DNA of 64,000 nucleotides from Saccharomyces mikatae IFO 1815. Taxonomy: Eukaryota; Ascomycota; Saccharomycetes; Saccharomycetales; Saccharomycetaceae. A model generated the notes under the pieces. It ran no database searches. It was not told where the DNA came from and saw only the letters and a list, made by a program, of their open reading frames with translations. A program made the translations under genes and the position numbers. Within the stretch, counting starts at the first letter, position 1; every line of letters begins with the position of its first letter. The stretch is taken from positions 310,001-374,000 of the forward strand of contig NC_079269.1 in assembly GCF_947241705.1 (NCBI RefSeq), read 5' to 3'. This document shows, one piece after another, positions 19,655 to 30,176 of this stretch.

Positions 19655-20446
19655 AGCATTTACACTTGATTATCCCCCATCCAACGACCCCAAAAATAAC
19701 TTCATAGCAGCTCCAAACACGGTATATGACAGTATAGAGACCAAGATACCAGACAGTGGAATTAAAAAAAACGACTCAGTACTATTAAATGTTTTAAAGA
19801 AGAGAAATTGAAACGCAGTTTCAATTAAACATTCACTTTTTAAACAAGGAAAACTCCTTCACCCGATGAGGAGTTAAAGCCAGCACATTCACCTAAACCA
19901 AGCTTTGTGAATAGGTACCAAGACTTGATAATTTATTTATTCATCACTAATATATATCGACGAGTTTTAGAGCGCAAACAATAATGACAATTAGCAATTA
20001 TGAAGCAACGTCGTATCGGCCGGCCATTCACTACAATTTTCTATCAAATCCTGTCCTATGTTTACTTGTTTTTACATCCTAACATTTTAAGTTAAGACCC
20101 ATACCTTTAGTTGATTCTGTTTTTTTTTTCCCAACGTATTCCCACTTGGCCAAATCATTATTACATTCCGCGCGGCATTAGAGGTGATCCTGCTAACCGC
20201 AGTTCCTAGCTCCAACGGAGCGTGACTAGTTTCCTGTCAGGAAAGTTTACGCTGGCTCCTGGTGGGCCTGTTGCAGAACGGACTCTCCAGCGTAATCATT
20301 TCTTTTACCAGGAGGAAGGCGGTTCAACGTTTCCTCGAAGGGCTAGTACATGATAATGAAGGTTATAGATATTAGCAACAATATTAAATTTATAGGTATC
20401 TTAAAGTGCAATTCCCAGAAGAAGAAAGCAACAATTATCAGTAAAA
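19655..20446. promoter_or_regulatory. RPL42A promoter region
   Basis: This 792-bp gap contains the YNL162W-A 3' end and the RPL42A upstream region. At 20097-20108, GACCCATACCTTT-type sequence closely fits the Rap1 consensus (ACCCATACATTT core). It is followed by a T-tract at about 20119-20129, the usual ribosomal-protein promoter layout. A GC-richer block at about 20160-20340 carries no gene that I can recognise. Confidence 0.6.
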
Positions 20447-21262
20447 ATGGGTATGTTATAACCGTTTCTCCTAATTTTACATGAAATCAAAACAAATGAG
20501 AATAGTTAGATTGATATTAATCATCAAGGATGTTACGTATACATTTTAAAGCAATAAATAAACTCATCCTGCAACAATTAATTTTACTTAAAGAATGGAA
20601 ATAAAAAATGACAAAGGTTGCGAAAACAAAGTTTAAAAGTCAATCAGCGAAGTTAACATACATACTAAGCAACATTATTAAAAAGTGACATGAAAGACCA
20701 TTACTGTTTATTTTGAAGGTGTGCACTGGAAAAGGATTAAAATATACAAAAATTATTCTAAACAGGCCTCATTAGCTTTACAGTTATCGAACCACGGAGT
20801 AAAATACACCCTTCGGGAAAGAAAAAGATATAGAGGCGTGGGATAAATGTACAGTCTGCTCGTTACACTAAAAACTACTCATTGTTTTCTCCTAATAGCG
20901 AATTTTTTTTACTAACGTGATACTTTCATTTAATTTATTGTTTAGTTAACGTTCCTAAGACCAGAAAAACCTACTGTAAGGGTAAGGCCTGTCGTAAGCA
21001 CACTCAGCACAAGGTCACTCAATACAAAGCTGGTAAGGCTTCCTTGTTTGCTCAAGGTAAGAGACGTTATGACCGTAAACAATCCGGTTTCGGTGGTCAA
21101 ACCAAGCCTGTTTTCCACAAGAAAGCCAAGACTACCAAGAAGGTTGTTTTGAGATTGGAATGTGTCAAGTGTAAGACCAGAGCTCAATTGACCTTGAAGA
21201 GATGTAAGCATTTCGAACTGGGTGGTGAAAAGAAGCAAAAGGGACAAGCCTTGCAATTCTGA
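20447..21262 (+). CDS. RPL42A: Ribosomal protein L42A (eL42), spliced
   Basis: Large-subunit cytoplasmic protein eL42 (formerly L36a/L44), near the E site. Exon 1 is four bases (20447-20450), which is ATG plus the first base of a Val codon. Exon 2 is 20946-21262. Together they encode 106 aa, the exact family length, beginning [11 protein letters not shown]. The zinc-ribbon cysteines (YCKGKAC and [10 protein letters not shown]), the [10 protein letters not shown] loop and the [16 protein letters not shown]-terminal part are present. Codon use is strongly biased towards highly expressed yeast codons, unlike the neighbours. Splice signals make the structure certain. Confidence 0.97.
20451..20945 (+). 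other. RPL42A intron
   Basis: This 495-nt intron starts with a consensus GTATGT donor. It has a perfect TACTAAC branch site at 20910-20916 and ends at a TTTAG acceptor at 20941-20945 after a T-rich tract. The size is typical of yeast ribosomal-protein introns. I see no snoRNA or ORF inside. Confidence 0.95.
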
Positions 21263-21693
21263 ATGTTAATAGGTTCCGTTTGTATTTTTCTTTGCTTTAA
21301 ATCTGATATAATTACATATTATTACAATATAAAACTTAACGATAATTTCTGCCGCTCAAGCATACTGTAATGGTCTTTTACTTTCAATTTCACTCCACCG
21401 GGTAACAATATTTCATATTCGACGAGAATGGTCAATTTCATAAAAAGCAGCTGCATTACAATCTGATCTACATTCTGGAGACATATTAATGAAATTGGAC
21501 GATAATTTCTGGCTGCATTAGTTGAGTGAGGTCATATAAATTGCAATAACGAACAAATAAGCGTTCAGGTATTCCCCTACAATCATCCAATACTGATATT
21601 ACTATATTTTATTCTCTTTTTGAAGCCTAAGCGTGAATTCCAGTATAGAACACATCTTCGCTGATCCTTCTTTAATCAGTTGCAGTTTCCGCA
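21263..21693. other. Intergenic: RPL42A 3' end and CBK1 promoter
   Basis: This 431-bp AT-rich interval lies between tandem genes. An AT-rich region just past the RPL42A stop looks like efficiency/polyadenylation elements. I see no strong factor site and no further gene. Confidence 0.45.
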
Positions 21694-22336
21694 ATGTATA
21701 ATAGTAACAACAGTCACCATGGAAGTGCCTCTCCTTCAGGACAAGGCTACTATATGTCACAACAACAAGACCAACAGCATCAACAACAACAGTACGCTAA
21801 TGAAATGAATCCGTATCAGCAGATTTCTAGACCGCCTGCTGCAGGATTTAGTAGTAATTACATGAAAGAGCAAGGTTCTCATCAATCATTACAAGAGCAT
21901 TTACAACGTGAAACTGGTAATATAGGTAGTGGCTTCACAGACATTCCAGCACTGAATTATCCCGCCACACCACCACCGCATAACAACTACACAGCTCCAA
22001 ACCAGATGATCAACACGCCACCACCATCAATGGGTGGACTTTATAGGCATAACAATAACTCTCAGAGCATGGTTCAAAATGGTAATGGAAACGGAAATGC
22101 CCAATTACCACAATTATCGCCAGGCCAATATTCTATAGAATCTGAGTACAATCAAAATATAAACGGCAGTTCCTCTAGTAGTCCGTTCCATCAACCACAG
22201 ACAGTGCGGAGCAATGGATCATATTCAAGTGGGTTAAGAAGTGTGAAAAGCTTTCAAAGGTTACAACAAGAACAGGAAAATAGTCAATTTCAACAACAGA
22301 ATTCTCAGCAGCAACAGCAACAGCTTCAATTTCAGC

Positions 22337-22417
<81 letters not shown>

Positions 22418-23937
22418 CACCAATTCAAGGTGGGTTTAGCAACGGTACCATATCGAATTATATGTACTTTGAAAGACGGCCGGATCTGCTGACCAAAGGA
22501 ACACAAGATAAGGCAGCAGCTGTGAAGTTAAAGATTGAAAACTTCTACCAATCATCTGTCAAGTACGCCATTGAAAGAAATGAAAGAAGAGTGGAGTTAG
22601 AGACAGAACTAACTTCTCATAATTGGTCAGAAGAAAGAAAATCCAGGCAATTGAGCTCATTAGGTAAAAAGGAATCTCAATTTTTAAGGCTACGTAGAAC
22701 GAGGTTATCTTTGGAGGATTTCCACACCGTGAAAGTCATCGGGAAAGGGGCATTTGGTGAAGTGAGACTAGTTCAGAAAAAAGACACCGGAAAAATATAC
22801 GCGATGAAGACCTTACTGAAATCCGAGATGTACAAAAAAGACCAATTGGCACACGTTAAGGCTGAAAGGGATGTTTTGGCTGGAAGTGATTCTCCATGGG
22901 TAGTTTCACTATATTACTCCTTCCAAGATGCTCAATATTTATATCTAATTATGGAGTTTTTACCTGGTGGTGATTTGATGACAATGTTAATCAGATGGCA
23001 ATTATTCACAGAGGATGTAACCAGATTTTATATGGCTGAGTGTATTTTAGCCATTGAAACTATTCATAAATTAGGATTTATTCACAGAGATATCAAACCA
23101 GATAACATTTTAATAGATATCAGAGGTCATATTAAGTTATCTGACTTCGGGTTATCTACCGGGTTTCATAAGACTCATGATTCGAACTATTATAAAAAAC
23201 TTTTGCAACAAGACGAGGCAACCAATGGTGTTTCCAAAGCAGGTGCCTATAACGGGACTACAACCGATACTGCGAACAAAAGGCAGACAATGGTTGTGGA
23301 TTCTATCAGCTTAACAATGTCAAACAGGCAACAAATACAAACATGGAGAAAGTCACGTCGTTTAATGGCATATTCTACTGTTGGTACGCCAGATTATATT
23401 GCTCCTGAGATCTTTCTGTATCAAGGTTATGGCCAAGAATGTGATTGGTGGTCGCTTGGTGCAATTATGTATGAGTGTTTGATTGGTTGGCCTCCCTTTT
23501 GTTCTGAAACCCCACAAGAAACATACAGAAAAATTATGAACTTTGAACAAACTCTACAATTTCCCGATGATATACACATTTCTTACGAAGCAGAGGATCT
23601 TATCCGCCGGCTGTTAACACATGCAGATCAGAGACTTGGTAGACATGGTGGTGCAGATGAAATCAAAAGTCATCCATTTTTTCGCGGGGTCGATTGGAAT
23701 ACAATCAGACAAGTAGAAGCTCCATATATACCAAAGCTGAGCTCCATCACAGATACTAGGTTCTTCCCAACAGATGAATTAGAGAATGTACCAGATTCCC
23801 CAGCTATGGCTCAAGCCGCTAAACAAAGAGAACAAATGACAAAGCAGGGCGGAAGTGCACCTATCAAGGAAGATTTACCTTTTATTGGTTACACTTACTC
23901 CAGGTTTGACTATTTGACTAGAAAAAACGCATTGTAG
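21694..23937 (+). CDS. CBK1: NDR/LATS kinase Cbk1
   Basis: Kinase of the RAM pathway. With Mob2 it phosphorylates Ace2 (daughter-specific septum hydrolases) and the RNA-binding protein Ssd1. The 747-aa protein (S. cerevisiae about 756) has a Gln/Asn/Pro-rich N-terminal half with a 28-Gln run. A Mob2-binding region (about 255-330) precedes the AGC-family kinase domain (about 343-663). [19 protein letters not shown] and GTPDYIAPE are all visible, with the NDR-type insert in the activation segment. The C-terminal hydrophobic motif FIGYTYSRF places the regulatory Thr at 734. The 9-residue difference from the reference probably comes from polyglutamine length. Confidence 0.97.
22333..22416 (+). 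repeat. Polyglutamine microsatellite in CBK1
   Basis: One CAG followed by 27 uninterrupted CAA codons encodes 28 consecutive glutamines in the disordered N-terminal half of Cbk1. A pure CAA tract is prone to slippage, so its length likely varies between strains. A shorter interrupted CAG/CAA stretch precedes it. Confidence 0.97.
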
Positions 23938-25626
23938 GAGTGTGTTAGTAAGATAGATCATTCCTTTTTATTATCACGTATTTATCTATAAGTACTATAA
24001 GTATTGAATGCATACTTTATGTAAGATAAAGCATCTTTTAGGAAAAACAAAACTAAAGAAACAATGGTTTGATATCTCTCTATTTATAATATACGGGTAA
24101 CCCTTCCTAGACGATGTGTTTTGTAATTATAGATACACAAATACCGTTAATCCATACATCCGCGCAAAGTAACACAATCGCTGTAATGGCTGGTTTTCTT
24201 TTTTTACCTTAAAAGAGCAAAAGAAATGGCTGTTATAGTTGAAAAAGGCAAGAGAGAAATGGCAGTTCAGGGGAGCTTGCACAATAAATAGACATATATA
24301 TAACTATATATATATAACGGTGAGAAACACAGAATTATTCCCATACGAGTATAATTGTGTTACATTTTGTTATAACCAAGACTGTAGTCTAGAGGAAAAC
24401 GGATTTTGCTGTACCATGTCCTCCCACTTGGCTTTTGATATTACAAGATGGTCTAGTTTCAATTAGTGCAGTAGGCGATAGAGGTTTGCAGTTTTGAACG
24501 TACTCAATCGTCCCTCAAGATCATTTAAAGGCGAAGAAAGGTAACAAGAAGTAAGTATTGCCCGAAACAACACTCGCGTAAGTCATCATGATTGAATAAT
24601 GCCACATTCACATCTTACCTACATATTGAGGCAGGCCATTGATGACGGAAGCCAAGCGTGAGATGTCCGACGTAATCTTCCGTCATCTTTGCTTGGCCCT
24701 TTGCCGACTTCCATTCCTTACTAAAGTTAGGAGGGTGGAAGGAAGGGGGGGAAAGAAGGATAGGAAAATGTAATGATTGATTTCCCATTTCAATTCCCTA
24801 TTGGGTAATGTGGTGGCGAAAGCCAAGCATCCGGTATTGTTGATTCAATCTTTTCCTCGCAGGCATGTTCGAATTCTCGCACTCCGTATCCCTAATTGAG
24901 GATCTCTCTCCCACAAGAGAGGGGTTCTCAATACGAGATTAAGGACACAGAGAGCTTTTTTGAACAAGAGATTCTTGGCTTACCCGTAAAACAATTAGGC
25001 GTTTGGTTGGTTTTCCTGTGACTTTCTCAGTTGCGACGTTTTCTCATCATCCGCGGAAAATCCGGCGGGCGAAAAAGTCTCTCACTTTTACCCAATCGGG
25101 ATATGTTATGTGGACATATTATGTGTCCAAGAGCCACATGAGCCCAAAAAGGGTACTCTGGCTAAATGGTTTCCCTTTACGAATCGAAGCTTCTTGAAGA
25201 AGGAGCCAAAAATTAGCGCAGAAGCTGACCAAAGTTTATAGTTTTCCCAATGAAGAGGCTCGGGAACTAAAAAGGGATTTGTTGTACTGTATCGCATCTT
25301 CAAGCCCCGAAGAAGCTCAGTAGGGAGTGGATCTGGCTTCTCGATGCTGCCACTACAACATTGATACTTTGAAGGAATAAATTGCACACTCTACCTCTTT
25401 ACCCAATTGGTAGTAATTTGGAAAAGGGAGAAAAAAGTACCTCATTGAATATCATAATCCTGTAAATATAAAAGGCTTGGTAGAGACCAACTATCGCTTC
25501 TGTTAGAGATGCTTTCTCTCAGATTCTTCCTCTTAATGCTTTCACTTTCATTCCTTTCTTGTTTTCTAAAAAAATAGCTAAAAACTTACTGGATTAACTA
25601 GTAGTTAAATAACAAAGTAATAGAAA
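23938..25626. promoter_or_regulatory. Long YGP1 promoter region
   Basis: 1689 bp without a convincing gene, one of the two longest gaps here. It holds a Reb1 site (CGGGTAA, 24094-24100) past CBK1, repeated GCCAAGC motifs with an inverted 9-mer (24642-24697), and a further GCCAAGC at 24822-24828. GAGGGG at 24919-24924 fits both the stress element AGGGG and the Haa1 site. A second Reb1 site (TTACCCG) is at 24980-24986, and a TATA box (TATAAAAG) is at 25467-25474, 153 bp before the ATG. This fits a stress- and starvation-induced TATA gene. The two short open frames inside begin with TTG only. Confidence 0.6.
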
Positions 25627-26691
25627 ATGAAGTTCCAAGTTGTTTTGTCCACCCTTTTGGCATGTTCGTCTGCCGTCGTTGCAAGTCCAATTGAGAACTT
25701 ATTCAGATATAAGAGCACCAAGGCATCTCACGGAAAAGGTATTAACTCTACCTTGCCAACATGGAATGGATCTAATACAAGTAATGTAACCTATGCTAAC
25801 GAAACAAACAGTACTTCTAATACTACTACTTCCGAAAGCAGCCAATTACAAATCATCGTAACAGGTGGTCAAGTGCCAATTACCAACAGCTCTTTGACAC
25901 ATACAAACTACACTAGACTATTCAACAGTTCCTCTGCTTTGAATATTACCGAATTGTACAATGTTGCTCGTGTTGTCAATGAAACAATCCAAGACAAATC
26001 GTCTTCTGGTGCTGTTGTTGTCACAAATGCCAAGTCTTTGGAAGCCGTCTCCTTCTTCCTCTCGATTGTCTTTGACACTAACAAGCCAGTTATTGTCACC
26101 GAAGATTCCGCCTATGCTATTCCAGTGGTTAATGATAAGAATGCTGCCAAGCGTGGTGTATTGTCCGTTACTTCTGATAAATTAGTGTACTCCGGCGTTT
26201 TCACTCCACCAACTGCTTGTTCGTATGGTGCTGGTTTGCCAGTTGCTATCGTCGATGATCAAGATGAAGTTAAGTGGTTCTTTGGTGCTTCTAAGCCAAC
26301 TTTAATTTCTTCTAGCTCTGTCATCAGAAAGGAATACCGTAATTTCACCAGTCCATTTGGTCTCTTAGAAAATGGTGTACCAATTGTTCCAATTGTCTAT
26401 GACGGTGGTTACTCCAGCAGTTTGATCGACTCTTTGAGTTCTGCTGTTCAAGGTTTGGTTGTTGTCTCTTCTGGTTCTACCAACTCAACCTCATCTTCCA
26501 TTGAAAGCACTAAGATCCCAGTTGTGTACGCTCAAGCCAACACTCCATTGAACTTTATCGATAACAAAGATGTTCCAAAGAGTGCCGTAGGCGCCGGCTA
26601 CTTGTCTCCAATCAAGGCTCAAATCTTGTTGTCCATTGCTGCTCTTAACGGTGTCACCTCCAAGTCTGCTTTGGAAAACATTTTCCCATGA
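25627..26691 (+). CDS. YGP1: Secreted stress-induced glycoprotein Ygp1
   Basis: Cell-wall-associated, heavily N-glycosylated secretory protein induced before stationary phase and by weak-acid and other stresses. It is 354 aa, equal to S. cerevisiae. A signal peptide covers residues 1-19 (MKFQVVLSTLLACSSAVVA). The mature part has many NxS/T sequons, mainly in residues 35-110 (NSTLPTWNGSNTSNVTY region). The C-terminal two thirds resembles the asparaginase-like fold shared with sporulation-specific Sps100. Codon bias is high. It reads towards ASI2. Confidence 0.95.
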   Translation: MKFQVVLSTLLACSSAVVASPIENLFRYKSTKASHGKGINSTLPTWNGSNTSNVTYANETNSTSNTTTSESSQLQIIVTGGQVPITNSSLTHTNYTRLFNSSSALNITELYNVARVVNETIQDKSSSGAVVVTNAKSLEAVSFFLSIVFDTNKPVIVTEDSAYAIPVVNDKNAAKRGVLSVTSDKLVYSGVFTPPTACSYGAGLPVAIVDDQDEVKWFFGASKPTLISSSSVIRKEYRNFTSPFGLLENGVPIVPIVYDGGYSSSLIDSLSSAVQGLVVVSSGSTNSTSSSIESTKIPVVYAQANTPLNFIDNKDVPKSAVGAGYLSPIKAQILLSIAALNGVTSKSALENIFP

Positions 26692-27563
26692 ATCATAGAC
26701 GATAAATTTAATGAACAGTGAAGATTTTTTTACCGATCATGATAACCATTATTTGACAAATTCTCCCACAATTTTTATTTTCGTTCGTTATAGAAACCTT
26801 TTTCATTCAATTAATACGATTGTTTTATAAATCCTATTATTGTTATTTAAGACATATACCCCAAATAGTTAATTAATTAATTAGTAAGTGAATCATAAGA
26901 ATTCTTTAAAAATCATAGATTACATCACTTATAATTTCAACGTTAGTGGATCATTTTCTGATGTAATATACGACAGACGCGGGAAACCAACAAAAATTAT
27001 GGCAACATGCTCATATTCAAAACCACGAGACTTGGCGTTCGCTCCTTACAAGGGTTTGGGGGCACGTATTCTCATGGAGCAATAAAGAAATAATGTGTGT
27101 ATAATCGATCAATGCCCTTTCTACAGATTAGGTACCCATCCTACTTATTTAACCTATAAGTTGTGTATTCATCTGTATCAAAGAAGAAACCTGTGATGAT
27201 TTTATGATATTAATATCTTGGGCTAGACGGATAAAATGGTAGTTTTTGTAGACACATGCTTTCAAAAAGAAAAAAATAGAAAGAACAGTTGAATATTATA
27301 ATCAATGCATAGAGAGAACGCTCTTTTCCAGCAGTTTATAAATACTGTATTATTAAAAGGGAGTCCATGACAGCCCTAGGATTTCGTTCACATAACACAA
27401 GGATCATCAGGTGTCACAAGTATGAAGAGCTTGCAGCTTGCTATTGAATAACAGGTAGTCGCTTTGATTAAATTTCTTTTCATGCAAGCTGCTTTATAGT
27501 AGCAGCAAGTTGAATAAACTTTTTAAGGAAGAAGAAGTCACAAGTCATAGCCGTTTCACAATA
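26692..27563. other. Unusually long convergent intergenic stretch YGP1/ASI2
   Basis: 872 bp lie between two converging stop codons, where a few hundred bases would be usual. It is AT-rich, with no ORF of 60 codons starting in ATG and no tRNA box pair. A 9-bp inverted repeat, GCAGCTTGC (27433-27441) and GCAAGCTGC (27484-27492), lies just downstream of ASI2. I see nothing else definite. Confidence 0.5.
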
Positions 27564-28433
27564 TTAAAATACGCCTGGTCCTGTCATCCTTTGGCTAACC
27601 AGCATTCTATGGACGCCTTTGTATCTTCTGATTACAGTGAATAGTAGACATAATATGAAGAAAAAGCCAGCTGTAACCATATAGATAGTACCACTCACAC
27701 CATAAGCTAAATATATCAGAATTGTAGAGATTTTGACGAATAATTCGAAAATTCTGGAAAACATCAATTTCAACCAATTCAGCTTGAATTCTTTGCCATC
27801 GCCATTCTTCATAATATGTTTAACCATTGGTGAGGAGTAGAATACAATAATATTATGAAACTTACCTAACAACCCTAATTTACTTGTATCCTTATACGCA
27901 ATTAGTGTCGTACCACCAGAACCAAATATTTTGGCAAATTTCCAGTATCCCACAATTTCAACAATGAAATCATTCTCTGAGAATGTCATAGAGTTGAATC
28001 CGCTCCTTAATATGTTATACATGGAAAACGGGAATAATATTAGTCCAATAAAGTAATCCAGAATGAACAGGTTTCTAAGAAAAGTTCTAAAAGGACTTTG
28101 CCGTCTTGCCAAAAATGAAGGATCGGTTGTATTAGCGTTGGTAGCCCTTCTGATATCTGCGTTTGTTCCTCCATTTACATCTCTGTTCGCACCAGTATTA
28201 CTAGCTCTATTTGCATTTGAAGTAGAGCTCATATTCCTCCTAAGGGAGTTGAATATACCATCAATTGCTTGCTGTACATCCTGTTGTAGTTCTTGCTGAG
28301 ATTGTTCGGTTACAGGCGATGGTTCTCTACTGGGTCTAGTTTCCGATTCTTCCAAAAATCGCTGAAACAGATAATCATCATCATCGTCTTTTTCTACCTT
28401 ATAACTGTGACGGTGGTGTTGATGTGTGGACAT
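27564..28433 (-). CDS. ASI2: Inner nuclear membrane protein Asi2
   Basis: Subunit of the Asi ubiquitin-ligase complex (Asi1-Asi2-Asi3) at the inner nuclear membrane, which degrades mislocalised membrane proteins and keeps the Stp1/Stp2 factors silent without amino-acid signals. At 289 aa it equals S. cerevisiae. The N-terminal 110 residues are polar and disordered (Asn/Arg/Thr-rich). Hydrophobic segments follow at about 118-140 ([18 protein letters not shown]) and at about 235-270 ([11 protein letters not shown] and the [12 protein letters not shown] region). The tail is short and basic. It is divergent from PGA1 across 283 bp. Confidence 0.9.
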   Translation of the reverse strand: MSTHQHHRHSYKVEKDDDDDYLFQRFLEESETRPSREPSPVTEQSQQELQQDVQQAIDGIFNSLRRNMSSTSNANRASNTGANRDVNGGTNADIRRATNANTTDPSFLARRQSPFRTFLRNLFILDYFIGLILFPFSMYNILRSGFNSMTFSENDFIVEIVGYWKFAKIFGSGGTTLIAYKDTSKLGLLGKFHNIIVFYSSPMVKHIMKNGDGKEFKLNWLKLMFSRIFELFVKISTILIYLAYGVSGTIYMVTAGFFFILCLLFTVIRRYKGVHRMLVSQRMTGPGVF

Positions 28434-28716
28434 TTTGTTTTCACCAAGGATATGTTAGAAGTGTTTACTGTAGAAAGAGCTCGTTTTGGATTTATACGTC
28501 TTCAATGGTATTTACTACTCGAACTAACCCTATTTGAAAGTGGAGTTGATCTTTCCTAGCATTATTAAAAAGATCACAGATGACGGCAACCGAGTAAATA
28601 ATTAAAAAATACCGAATTTAGACAATAATGAATATCAACTGTTTAGCATGAATATAATTTTCTGATATTCATGAATACTAGATCAACATAACTTCGTTGA
28701 CATTTTATAAATAAAG

Positions 28717-29313
28717 ATGGGTCAACCACATTTTATGAAATGGATTGTCGCGTCTCTTTTATTGTTCATTGGATACGTACACGCTAATACAGAGTCAATT
28801 TTGTATAGAGTTCCCCATGATTTTCCACTCTCCAAGTCGAGAGAAAATGTTATTTTTGAAAAGGATACTAAAATGACACCTTCAATATCACTGTTGGGCG
28901 AAACAATGGGCCAAACCACTGTTAACATCAATACCACTAATTTGCAGTTGCATAACACTACTTATATTGAATTAACAGGTTTACAGCGAGATGAAACATA
29001 CCAAATTAAAGTATGTTGGTCAGCCATACACCCAATTTCTATTATTAATCTTCAGACGGTCATTATACCGCGTTTCACTGAATTTCAGCAAACAACATCG
29101 GATTATGCAAGGGTAGTAGTGAAATTCCTGACGTTGACCGATTCATATCCCAATGAGCATACCATGGTTCCAATACAAATTTCACTAGTCACCACTCGGC
29201 TAGGCATCCCTGTGGATATCTATCCGACGTTGGTCATCATAGTTCTATTGGTGGTTGGTCTTATTATTACCCGGGCACCACGCGTATTGAACGACGTTTT
29301 GCTGAAATTTTAA
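28717..29313 (+). CDS. PGA1: GPI mannosyltransferase II subunit Pga1
   Basis: ER membrane partner of Gpi18. The pair adds the second mannose to glycosylphosphatidylinositol precursors. It is 198 aa, equal to S. cerevisiae. A signal peptide or anchor lies at residues 7-23 ([17 protein letters not shown]). Sequons occur in the lumenal part ([12 protein letters not shown]). A C-terminal membrane helix at about 172-190 ([17 protein letters not shown]) is followed by a short cytosolic tail. It is tandem with IGO1, 148 bp upstream. Confidence 0.92.
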   Translation: MGQPHFMKWIVASLLLFIGYVHANTESILYRVPHDFPLSKSRENVIFEKDTKMTPSISLLGETMGQTTVNINTTNLQLHNTTYIELTGLQRDETYQIKVCWSAIHPISIINLQTVIIPRFTEFQQTTSDYARVVVKFLTLTDSYPNEHTMVPIQISLVTTRLGIPVDIYPTLVIIVLLVVGLIITRAPRVLNDVLLKF

Positions 29314-29461
29314 CGAATGCGCTTGAGCCCCCTTTGGTTTCATATGGCTTGGTCTCACCAAAAATAGAAAGTAGTAGAAGTGAAACTAACCACATACCCT
29401 TTCTTAGTTATAAACGCGAGTTTGTTTAGAAACGACAAAACCAGATATCCAACGTGTCACT

Positions 29462-29968
29462 ATGTCGAATGAAAATTTGTCTCCTAATAGTAGTAACCCC
29501 GATTTAACTAAGTTGACTAACGTTGAACACCAAGCTATTGATACAAGCAAGTTCTCGCCCAATGAAATGAAATTATACAAATTGTATGGAAAGTTGCCAT
29601 CAAAGAAAGATATTTTCAAACATACCATGCAAAAGAGAAAATATTTTGATAGCGGTGATTATGCATTACAAAAAGCAGGCGTTCAAAATAATGATCCAAT
29701 AAATTATGGGAAGAACAATCTACCATTAACCAACCCTAGTAAACTACGAGAAGATATAATAAGAAGAAGAATAAGCACTTGTCCGTCGACTGCATCTACT
29801 GCTGGGGTAGTAGATAGTGCAACGTTGATCCAGAAAGAAGGAAGTATATCTAGTGGGCCACCATCATCCAATAACGGCGCTATTGGAAGTAGCAGTACAA
29901 GTTCAACTCCAACTGGTAACCATAGTTCTTCGTCTTCTAGTTTGTACACTGAATCACCCACAAGATAA
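29462..29968 (+). CDS. IGO1: Endosulfine-type PP2A inhibitor Igo1
   Basis: Substrate of Rim15. Once phosphorylated it inhibits PP2A-Cdc55, allowing quiescence entry and protecting stress mRNAs. The 168-aa length matches S. cerevisiae. The invariant endosulfine/ARPP motif FDSGDY is at residues 62-67, placing the Rim15 site at Ser64. The C-terminal third is Ser/Gly/Thr-rich and disordered. Compared with the remembered reference I count roughly a dozen substitutions, mainly outside the motif. That is one reason to place this genome outside S. cerevisiae. Confidence 0.95.
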   Translation: MSNENLSPNSSNPDLTKLTNVEHQAIDTSKFSPNEMKLYKLYGKLPSKKDIFKHTMQKRKYFDSGDYALQKAGVQNNDPINYGKNNLPLTNPSKLREDIIRRRISTCPSTASTAGVVDSATLIQKEGSISSGPPSSNNGAIGSSSTSSTPTGNHSSSSSSLYTESPTR

Positions 29969-30176
29969 ACAAATGGCCTGCATTTACATGTACTTTTGTA
30001 AGGGAAGAATAGAAGGGTTCCTCCTCTTTGGCGATTAGGGCCTATTAAGAATAAGAAAATAGAGCGATAACAGTATTGTATATATTTACATCATAATATG
30101 TAAGCAATATTAGTTATTTTCATGTGTTCTTTTATCTGATTTGAGTTTATAATATATACTTGTCAAAATTTCCAGC

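Noticed and set aside
22175-22423. Poly-Val frame opposite the CBK1 glutamine tract
   Set aside because: It is the antisense reading of the CAA repeat, with no independent support.
24239-24466. 75-codon frame upstream of YGP1
   Set aside because: It begins with TTG, lacks an ATG-led protein-like composition and lies in promoter DNA.
25003-25387. Short frames on both strands just before YGP1
   Set aside because: The plus-strand frame starts at TTG. Both lie within the promoter between the Reb1 site and the TATA box.
26888-27085. 65-codon frame in the YGP1/ASI2 gap
   Set aside because: It starts with GTG, and no domain or composition suggests a gene.
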